64,000 nucleotides of DNA from Daphnia carinata. Its lineage: Eukaryota > Arthropoda > Branchiopoda > Diplostraca > Daphniidae. Shown here piece by piece: positions 53,401 through 64,000 of the stretch (its first letter is position 1; each line of letters begins with the position of its first letter). The notes under the pieces were generated by a model that had not been told where the DNA came from, ran no database searches, and was given only the letters and a program-made list of their open reading frames with translations. Both the position numbers and the translations under genes were made by a program. The DNA lies in assembly GCF_022539665.2 (NCBI RefSeq), contig NC_081334.1, positions 8,836,424-8,900,423 of the forward strand, read 5' to 3'.

Positions 53401-56400
53401 TTTCAATATCTACATTCAAACAGCATCAAATATACGTGTATTCAATGTGAATATAGTGTTATACATCAGTTTCAATATCTACATTCAAACAGCATCAAAT
53501 ATACGTGTATTCAATGTGAATATAGTGTGATACAGTGAGTTTCAATATCTACATTCAAACAGCATCAAATATACGTGTATTCAATGTGAATATAGTGTTA
53601 TAGAATCAGTTTCAATATCTACATTCAAACAGCATCAAATATACGTGTATTCAATGTGAATATAGTGTTATAGAATCAGTTTCAATATCTACATTCAAAC
53701 AGCATCAAATATACGTGTATTCAATGTGAATATAGTGTTACAGAATCAGTTTCAATATCTACATTCAAACAGCATCAAATATACGTGTATTCAATGTGAA
53801 TATAGTGTTATAGAATCAGTTTCAATATCTACATTCAAACAGCATCAAATATACGTGTATTCAATGTGAATATAGTGTTATACAGTGAGTTTCAATATCT
53901 ACATTCAAACAGCATCAAATATACGTGTATTCAATGTGAATATAGTGTGATACAGTGAGTTTCAATATCTACATTCAAACAGCATCAAATATACGTGTAT
54001 TCAATGTGAATATAGTGTGATACAGTGAGTTTCAATATCTACATTCAAACAGCATCAAATATACGTGTATTCAATGTGAATATAGTGTTATACAGTCAGT
54101 TTCAATATCTACATGCAAACAGCATCAAATATACGTGTATTCAATGTGAATATAGTGTGATAGAATGAGTTTCAATATCTACATTCAAACAGCATCAAAT
54201 ATACGTGTATTCAATGTGAATATAGTGTTATAGAATCAGTTTCAATATCTACATTCAAACAGCATCAAATATACGTGTATTCAATGTGAATATAGTGTGA
54301 TACAGTGAGTTTCAATATCTACATTCAAACAGCATCAAATATACGTGTATTCAATGTGAATATAGTGTGATACTGTGAGTTTCAATATCTACATTCAAAC
54401 AGCATCAAATATACGTGTATTCAATGTGAATATAGTGTTATAGAATCAGTTTCAATATCTACATTCAAACAGCATCAAATATACGTGTATTCAATGTGAA
54501 TATAGTGTTATAGAATCAGTTTCAATATCTACATTCAAACAGCATCAAATATACGTGTATTCAATGTGAATATAGTGTTATAGAATCAGTTTCAATATCT
54601 ACATTCAAACAGCATCAAATATACGTGTATTCAATGTGAATATAGTGTTATACAATCAGTTTCAATATCTACATTCAAACAGCATCAAATATACGTGTAT
54701 TCAATGTGAATATAGTGTTATAGAATCAGTTTCAATATCTACATTCAAACAGCATCAAATATACGTGTATTCAATGTGAATATAGTGTTATAGAATCAGT
54801 TTCATGTTTCAATATCTACATTCAAACAGCATCAAATATACGTGTATTCAATGTGAATATAGTGTGATACAGTGAGTTTCAATATCTACATTCAAACAGC
54901 ATCAAATATACGTGTATTCAATGTGAATATAGTGTTATATATTCAGTTTCAATATCTACATTCAAACAGCATCAAATATACGTGTATTCAATGTGAATAT
55001 AGTGTGATACAGTGAGTTTCAATATCTACATTCAAACAGCATCAAATATACGTGTATTCAATGTGAATATAGTGTTATAGAATCAGTTTCAATATCTACA
55101 TTCAAACAGCATCAAATATACGTGTATTCAATGTGAATATAGTGTTATAGAATCAGTTTCAATATCTACATTCAAACAGCATCAAATATACGTGTATTCA
55201 ATGTGAATATAGTGTGATAGAAGTGAGTTTCAATATCTACATTCAAACAGCATCAAATATACGTGTATTCAATGTGAATATAGTGTTATAGAATCAGTTT
55301 CAATATCTACATTCAAACAGCATCAAATATACGTGTATTCAATGTGAATATAGTGTTATAGAATTAGTTTCAATATCTACATTCAAACAGCATCAAATAT
55401 ACGTGTATTCAATGTGAATATAGTGTGATACAGTCAGTTTCAATATCTACATTCAAACAGCATCAAATATACGTGTATTCAATGTGAATATAGTGTTATA
55501 GAATCAGTTTCAATATCTACATTCAAACAGCATCAAATATACGTGTATTCAATGTGAATATAGTGTGATACAGTGAGTTTCAATATCTACATTCAAACAG
55601 CATCAAATATACGTGTATTCAATGTGAATATAGTATATACATCAGTTTCAATGATCTACATTCAAACAGCATCAAATATACGTGTATTCAATGTGAATAT
55701 AGTGTGATACAGTGAGTTTCAATATCTACATTCAAACAGCATCAAATATACGTGTATTCAATGTGAATATAGTGTATAGAATCAGTTTCAATATCTACAT
55801 TCAAACAGCATCAAATATACGTGTATTCAATGTGAATATAGTGTTATAGAATCAGTTTCAATATCTACATTCAAACAGCATCAAATATACGTGTATTCAA
55901 TGTGAATATAGTGTGATACAGTGAGTTTCAATATCTACATTCAAACAGCATCAAATATACGTGTATTCAATGTGAATATAGTGTGATACAGTGAGTTTCA
56001 ATATCTACATTCAAACAGCATCAAATATACGTGTATTCAATGTGAATATAGTGTGATACTGTGAGTTTCAATATCTACATTCAAACAGCATAAAATATAC
56101 GTGTATTCAATGTGAATATAGTGTGATACTGTGAGTTTCAATATCTACATTCAAACAGCATCAAATATACGTGTATTCAATGTGAATATAGTGTGATACA
56201 ATCAGTTTCAATATCTACATTCAAACAGCATCAAATATACGTGTATTCAATGTGAATATAGTGTTATACATCAGTTTCAATATCTACATTCAAACAGCAT
56301 CAAATATACGTGTATTCAATGTGAATATAGTGTGATACAGTGAGTTTCAATATCTACATTCAAACAGCATCAAATATACGTGTATTCAATGTGAATATAG

Positions 56401-58789
56401 TGTGATACAGTGAGTTTCAATATCTACATTCAAACAGCATCAAATATACGTGTATTCAATGTGAATATAGTGTGATACAGTGAGTTTCAATATCTACATT
56501 CAAACAGCATCAAATATACGTGTATTCAATGTGAATATAGTGTGATACAGTGAGTTTCAATATCTACATTCAAACAGCATCAAATATACGTGTATTCAAT
56601 GTGAATATAGTGTGATACAGTCAGTTTCAATATCTACATTCAAACAGCATCAAATATACGTGTATTCAATGTGAATATAGTGTTATAGAATCAGTTTCAA
56701 TATCTACATTCAAACAGCATCAAATATACGTGTATTCAATGTGAATATAGTGTGATACAGTGAGTTTCAATATCTACATTCAAACAGCATCAAATATACG
56801 AGTATTAAATGTGAATATAGTGTGATAGAATTGATTTTCAATATCTACATTCAAACAGCATCAAATATACGTGTATTCAATGTGAATATAGTGTGATACA
56901 GTGAGTTTCAATATCTACATTCAAACAGCATCAAATATACGTGTATTCAATGTGAATATAGTGTTATAGAACAGTTTCATATCTACATTCAAACAGTATC
57001 AAATATACGTGTATTCAATGTGAATATAGTGTGATACAGTGAGTTTCAATATCTACATTCAAACAGCATCAAATATACGTGTATTCAATGTGAATATAGT
57101 GTGATACAGTCAGTTTCAATATCTACATTCAAACAGCATCAAATATACGTGTATTCAATGTGAATATAGTGTTATAGAATCAGTTTCATGATCTACATTC
57201 AAACAGCATCAAATATACGTGTATTCAATGTGAATATAGTGTTATAGAATCAGTTTCATGATCTACATTCAAACAGTATCAAATATACGTGTATTCAATG
57301 TGAATATAGTGTGATACAGTGAGTTTCAATATCTACATTCAAACAGCATCAAATATACGTGTATTCAATGTGAATATAGTGTTATAGAATCAGTTTCATG
57401 ATCTACATTCAAACAGTATCAAATATACGTGTATTCAATGTGAAGATAGTGGGAGACAAGGATAGTCCACTGATCTACATTCAAACAGCATTAAATATAC
57501 GAGTATTCAATGTGAATATAGTGTGATACAATGAGTTTCAATATCTACATTCAAACAGCATCAAATATACGTGTATTCAATGTGAATATAGTGTTATAGA
57601 ATCAGTTTCATGATCTACATTCAAACAGTATCAAATATACGTGTATTCAATGTGAATATAGTATGATACAGTGAGTTTCAATATCTACATTCAAACAGCA
57701 TCAAATATACGTGTATTCAATGTGAATATAGTGTTGATACAGTGAGTTTCAATATCTACATTCAAACAGCATCAAATATACGTGTATTCAATGTGAATAT
57801 AGTGTGATACAGTGAGTTTCAATATCTACATTCAAACAGCATCAAATATACGTGTATTCAATGTGAATATAGTGTTATAGAATCAGTTTCATGATCTACA
57901 TTCAAACAGTATCAAATATACTTGTATTCAATGTGAATATAGTTTTATAGAATCAGTTTCATGATCTACATTCAAACAGTATCAAATATACGTGTATTCA
58001 ATGTGAATATAGTATGATACAGTGAGTTTCAATATCTACATTCAAACAGCATCAAATATACGTGTATTCAATGTGAATATAGTATGATACAATGAGTTTC
58101 AATATCTACATTCAAACAGCATCAAATATACGTGTATTCAATGTGAATATAGTGTTATAGAATCAGTTTCATGATCTACATTCAAACAGTATCAAATATA
58201 CGTGTATTCAATGTGAATATAGTATGATACAGTGAGTTTCAATATCTACATTCAAACAGCATCAAATATACGTGTATTCAATGTGAATATAGTATGATAC
58301 AGTGAGTTTCAATATCTACATTCAAACAGCATCAAATATACGTGTATTCAATGTGAATATAGTGTGATACAATGAGTTTCAATATCTACATTCAAACAGC
58401 ATCAAATATACGTGTATTCAATGTGAATATAGTGATATAGAATCAGTTTCATGATCTACATTCAAACAGTATCAAATATACGTGTATTCAATGTGAATAT
58501 AGTTTTATAGAATCAGTTTCATGATCTACATTCAAACAGTATCAAATATACGTGTATTCAATGTGAATATAGTATGATACAGTGAGTTTCAATATCTGCA
58601 TTCAAACAGCATCAAATATACGTGTATTCAATGTGAATATAGTATGATACAGTGAGTTTCAATATCTACATTCAAACAGCATCAAATATACGTGTATTCA
58701 ATAAGAATATAGTGTTATAGAATCAGTTTCATGATCTACATTCAAACAGTATCAATTATACGTGTATTCAATGTGAATATAGTGTTATA
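47489..58789 (+). repeat. 70-bp satellite array, forward orientation, with a homogenised A-type core
   Basis: There are about 160 monomers. The first 1.5 kb is a diverged A/B mixture (variants GGTTATTAAATG, TTTACGTG). From about 49400 to 56900 almost every copy has the A-type body (CAATATCTACATTCAAACAGCATC), with only the GTGATACAGTGAG / GTTATAGAATCAG segment varying. After 56950 B-type copies return, and from 57650 a TATGATACAG subtype appears. Indel variants are rare (for example 49041-49050, 57445-57470). No genes are present. Confidence 0.98.
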
Positions 58790-59059
58790 CACTTTCTACT
58801 TTACCCTAGAAAAAGGGTTAGAACGTCGTAGCGGTCATCTAGGTGTTATCTAGATGACCATCTTTTCCTAGATTCTTCCGGCGTCACCCGTAACAGGGTG
58901 ATCCTTGCCTTTAAATACCCCGAGCCTAAGTAGGTTCGGGGTTCAGTCTTCTTCAGAAAGTGTCTTAGATTGTTCCTTCGAAATACACCCCGTTCTCCTC
59001 TAATTACTGTCTCAAGTGTTCTTACTCCCTTACATCGGCTTCCCCGCAGTTCCCCGTCA
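58790..59059. other. Hairpin-rich 270-bp spacer at a satellite orientation switch
   Basis: The spacer separates forward from reverse satellite. It has perfect stems GGTCATCTAG/CTAGATGACC (58833-58842 with 58850-58859) and CACCC/GGGTG (58885-58900), and CCCCGAGCCTA/TAGGTTCGGGG (58918-58941, two-base loop, one G-T pair). A TTTAAATA box follows TTGCC at 58909-58917. It has no coding potential. A solo LTR or a small structured element are the likeliest explanations; no second copy is in the window. Confidence 0.6.
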
Positions 59060-62000
59060 GAAACTGATACTATAACACTATATTCACATTGAATACACGT
59101 ATATTTGATACTGTTTGAATGTAGATCATGAAACTGATTCTATAACACCATATTCACATTGAATACACGTATATTTGATGCTGTTTGAATGTAGATATTG
59201 AAACTCACTGTATCATACTATATTCACATTGAATACACGTATATTTGATACTGTTTGAATGTAGATCATGAAACTGATACTATAACACTATATTCACATT
59301 GAATACACGTATAATTGATACTGTTTGAATGTAGATCATGAAACTGATTCTATAACACTATATTCACATTGAATACACGTATATTTGATACTGTTTGAAT
59401 GTAGATAACGAAACTGATTCTATAACACTATATTCACATTGAATACACGTATATTTGATGCTGTTTGAATGTAGATATTGAAACTCACTGTATCATACTA
59501 TATTCACATTGAATACACGTATATTTGATGCTGTTTGAATGTAGATATTGAAACTCACTGTATCATACTATATTCACATTGAATACACGTATATTTGATA
59601 CTGTTTGAATGTAGATCATGAAACTGATTCTATAACACTATATTCACATTGAATACACGTATATTTGATACTGTTTGAATGTAGATCATGAAACTGATTC
59701 TATAACACTATATTCACATTGAATACACGTATATTTGATGCTGTTTGAATGTAGATATTGAAACTCACTGTATCATACTATATTCACATTGAATACACGT
59801 ATATTTGATACTGTTTGAATATAGATCATGAAACTGATTCTATAACACTATATTCACATTGAAACTGATTCTATAACACTATATTCACATTGAATACACG
59901 TATATTTGATGCTGTTTGAATGTAGATATTGAAACTCACTGTATCATACTATATTCACATTGAATACACGTATATTTGATACTGTTTGAATGTAGATCAT
60001 GAAACTGATTCTATAACACTATATTCACATTGAATACACGTATATTTGATACTGTTTGAATGTAGATCATGAAACTGATTCTATAACACTATATTCACAT
60101 TGAATACACGTATATTTGATGCTGTTTGAATGTAGATATTGAAACTCACTGTATCATACTATATTCACATTGAATACACGTATATTTGATACTGTTTGAA
60201 TATAGATCATGAAACTGATTCTATAACACTATATTCACATTGAATACACGTATATTTGATGCTGTTTGAATGTAGATATTGAAACTCACTGTATCATACT
60301 ATATTCACATTGAATACACGTATATTTGATACTGTTTGAATGTAGATCATGAAACTGATTCTATAACACTATATTCACATTGAATACACGTATATTTGAT
60401 GCTGTTTGAATGTAGATATTGAAACTCACTGTATCATACTATATTCACATTGAATACACGTATATTTGATGCTGTTTGAATGTAGATATTGAAACTCACT
60501 GTATCATACTATATTCACATTGAATACACGTATATTTGATACTGTTTGAATGTAGATATTGAAACTCACTGTATCATACTATATTCACATTGAATACACG
60601 TATATTTGATACTGTTTGAATGTAGATCATGAAACTGATTCTATAACACTATATTCACATTGAATACACGTATATTTGATGCTGTTTGAATGTAGATATT
60701 GAAACTCACTGTATCATACTATATTCACATTGAATACACGTATATTTGATACTGTTTGAATATAGATCATGAAACTGATTCTATAACACTATATTCACAT
60801 TGAATACACGTATATTTGATGCTGTTTGAATGTAGATATTGAAACTCACTGTATCATACTATATTCACATTGAATACACGTATATTTGATGCTGTTTGAA
60901 TGTAGATATTGAAACTCACTGTATCATACTATATTCACATTGAATACACGTATATTTGATACTGTTTGAATGTAGATCATGAAACTGATTCTATAACACT
61001 ATATTCACATTGAATACACGTATATTTGATACTGTTTGAATGTAGATCATGAAACTGATTCTATAACACTATATTCACATTGAATACACGTATATTTGAT
61101 ACTGTTTGAATGTAGATATTGAAACTCACTGTATCACACTATATTCACATTGAATACACGTATATTTGATACTGTTTGAATGTAGATCATGAAACTGATT
61201 CTATAACACTATATTCACATTGAATACACGTATATTTGATGCTGTTTGAATGTAGATATTGAAACTCACTGTATCATACTATATTCACATTGAATACACG
61301 TATATTTGATACTGTTTGAATGTAGATATTGAAACTCACTGTATAATACTATATTCACATTGAATACACGTATATTTGATGCTGTTTGAATGTAGATATT
61401 GAAACTCACTGTATCATACTATATTCACATTGAATACACGTATATTTGATACTGTTTGAATGTAGATCATGAAACTGATTCTATAACACTATATTCACAT
61501 TGAATACACGTATATTTGATACTGTTTGAATGTAGATCATGACTGATTCTATAACACTATGATTCTATAACACTATATTCACATTGAATACACTTATATT
61601 TGATACTGTTTGAATGTGGATCATGAAACTGATTCTATAACACTATATTCACATTGAATACACGTATATTTGATGCTGTTTGAATGTAGATATTGAAACT
61701 CACTGTATCATACTATATTCACATTGAATACACGTATATTTGATACTGTTTGAATGTAGATCATTGAAACTGATTCTGTATAACACTATATTCACATTGA
61801 ATACACGTTTGATGCTGTTTGAATGTAGATATTGAAACTGATTGTATAACACTATATTCACATTGAATACACGTATATTTGATACTGTTTGAATGTAGAT
61901 CATGAAACTGATTCTATAACACTATATTCACATTGAATACACGTATATTTGATGCTGTTTGAATGTAGATATTGAAACTCACTGTATCACACTATATTCA

Positions 62001-64000
62001 CATTGAATACACGTATATTTGATACTGTTTGAATGTAGATATTGAAACTCACTGTATCATACTATATTCACATTGAATACACGTATATTTGATACTGTTT
62101 GAATGTAGATCATGAAACTGATTCTATAACACTATATTCACATTGAATACACGTATATTTGATGCTGTTTGAATGTAGATATTGAAACTCACTGTATCAT
62201 ACTATATTCACATTGAATACACGTATATTTGATACTGTTTGAATGTAGATCATGAAACTGATTCTATAACACTATATTCACATTGAATACACGTATATTT
62301 GATGCTGTTTGAATGTAGATATTGAAACTCACTGTATCATACTATATTCACATTGAATACACGTATATTTGATACTGTTTGAATGTAGATCATGAAACTG
62401 ATTCTATAACACTATATTCACATTGAATACACGTATATTTGATGCTGTTTGAATGTAGATATTGAAACTCACTGTATCATACTATATTCACATTGAATAC
62501 ACGTATATTTGATGCTGTTTGAATGTAGATATTGAAACTCACTGTATCATACTATATTCACATTGAATACACGTATATTTGATACTGTTTGAATGTAGAT
62601 CATGAAACTGATTCTATAACACTATATTCACATTGAATACACGTATATTTGATACTGTTTGAATGTAGATCATGAAACTGATTCTATAACACTATATTCA
62701 CATTGAATACACGTATATTTGATACTGTTTGAATGTAGAAATTGAAAATCACTGTATCATACTATATTCACATTGAATACACGTATATTTGATACTGTTT
62801 GAATGTAGATCATGAAACTGATTCTATAACACTATATTCACATTGAATACACGTATATTTGATGCTGTTTGAATGTAGATATTGAAACTCACTGTATCAT
62901 ACTATATTCACATTGAATACACGTATATTTGATACTGTTTGAATGTAGATATTGAAACTCATGAAACTATATTCACATTGAATACACGTATATTTGACTG
63001 TTTGAATGTATATTCACATTATATTACATTGAATACACGTATATTTGATACTGTTTGAATGTAGATCATGAAACTGATTCTATAACACTATATTCACATT
63101 GAATACACGTATATTTGATGCTGTTTGAATGTAGATATTTGAACTCACTGTATCACACTATTTTACATTGAATACATGTATATTTGATACTGTTTGAATT
63201 TAGATCATGAAACTGATTCTATAACACTATATTCACATTGAATACACGTATATTTGATACTGTTTGAATGTAGATCATGAAACTGATTCTATAACACTAT
63301 ATTCACATTGAATACACGTATATTTGATACTGTTTGAATGTAGATCATGAAACTGATTCTATAACACTATATTCACATTGAATACACGTATATTTGATGC
63401 TGTTTGAATGTAGATATTGAAACTCACTGTATCATACTATATTCACATTGAATACACGTATATTTGATGCTGTTTGAATGTAGATATTGAAACTCACTGT
63501 ATCATACTATATTCACATTGAATACACGTATATTTGATACTGTTTGAATGTAGATCATGAAACTGATTCTATAACACTATATTCACATTGAATACACGTA
63601 TATTTGATACTGTTTGAATGTAGATATTGAAACTCATTGTATAATACTATATTCACATTGAATACACGTATATTTGATACTGTTTGAATGTAGATCATGA
63701 AACTGATTCTATAACACTATATTCACATTGAATACACGTATATTTGATGCTGTTTGAATGTAGATATTGAAACTCACTGTATCATACTATATTCACATTG
63801 AATACACGTATATTTGATACTGTTTGAATGTAGATCATGAAACTGATTCTATAACACTATATTCACATTGAATACACGTATATTTGATGCTGTTTGAATG
63901 TAGATATTGAAACTCACTGTATCATACTATATTCACATTGAATACACGTATATTTGATACTGTTTGAATGTAGATCATGAAACTGATTCTATAACACTAT
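59060..64000 (-). repeat. 70-bp satellite array, reverse orientation, A/B mixed with the TATGATACAG subtype
   Basis: There are about 70 monomers, running to the window edge. On the plus strand most A-type copies read CTGTATCATACTATATTC, the inverse of the TATGATACAG subtype found at 57650-58720 in the forward array. B-type copies (GATTCTATAACAC, GATACTGTTTG) alternate with them in AB and ABB patterns. Small rearrangements occur near 59860, 61540-61600, 61750-61830 and 62950-63030. Open frames on the minus strand here are repeat artefacts. Confidence 0.98.

Noticed and set aside
61700-61903. Short protein frame in satellite DNA
   Set aside because: It is a translation of the tandem monomer; any frame without stops for two or three monomers produces it.
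1-64000. tRNA, rRNA or other standard RNA genes
   Set aside because: I looked for cloverleaf B-box motifs and rRNA core sequences and saw none beyond tRNA-complementary primer sites; a covariance scan would be needed to exclude them fully.

Overview
The window looks like a satellite-rich, probably pericentromeric or centromeric, piece of an arthropod genome. It is eukaryotic: the genes have GT-AG introns, it holds LTR retrotransposons of the Ty3/gypsy and BEL/Pao types, and about 27 kb is one AT-rich tandem satellite. The introns I can place are 54 to 94 bp long. Together with abundant BEL/Pao and gypsy elements this would fit a small crustacean such as Daphnia, but that is an inference from style, not an identification.

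The matrix is a 70-bp satellite. I call an array forward (+) when the plus strand reads ATTCAAACAG and reverse (-) when it reads CTGTTTGAAT. Reverse arrays lie at 3444-5235, 18625-18771 and 59060-64000. Forward arrays lie at 29150-36019, 39247-39701 and 47489-58789. Two monomer families, A (GATACAGTGAG, CAGCATC) and B (TATAGAATCAG, CAGTATC), are mixed and partly alternate.

Layout: (1) 1-3443, 5' part of a minus-strand gypsy element (gypsy-A) with a 744-bp LTR, two reading frames ahead of gag, and gag running off the edge. (2) 5236-18624, a complete 13.4-kb gypsy element (gypsy-B) with identical 201-bp LTRs, a 4-bp target duplication and four intact genes: coiled-coil gag, pol, a 1369-residue envelope-like glycoprotein, and an ankyrin-repeat protein. 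One splice donor before gag and an acceptor before each of the two downstream genes suggest retrovirus-like subgenomic mRNAs. (3) 18772 to about 24830, a decayed BEL/Pao element. (4) About 24830-29150, non-satellite DNA with a decayed SURF6-like gene, fragments of another spliced gene, a hairpin-rich block and a GGCC/TTTTTCG hairpin. (5) 36020-39246, a DNA transposon with about 350-bp terminal inverted repeats, an 8-bp target duplication and two convergent spliced genes of unknown function. (6) 39702-47488, a minus-strand, frameshifted BEL/Pao element with two 875-bp LTRs in an unusual arrangement. (7) 58790-59059, a hairpin-rich spacer where the satellite changes orientation.

The most striking object is gypsy-B. 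LTR promoter, tRNA-Gln-type primer site, gag, pol with protease, RT, RNase H and integrase, spliced env, spliced ankyrin gene, polypurine tract and second LTR are all present and open. It looks like a young, possibly enveloped, complex retroelement with an accessory ankyrin gene.
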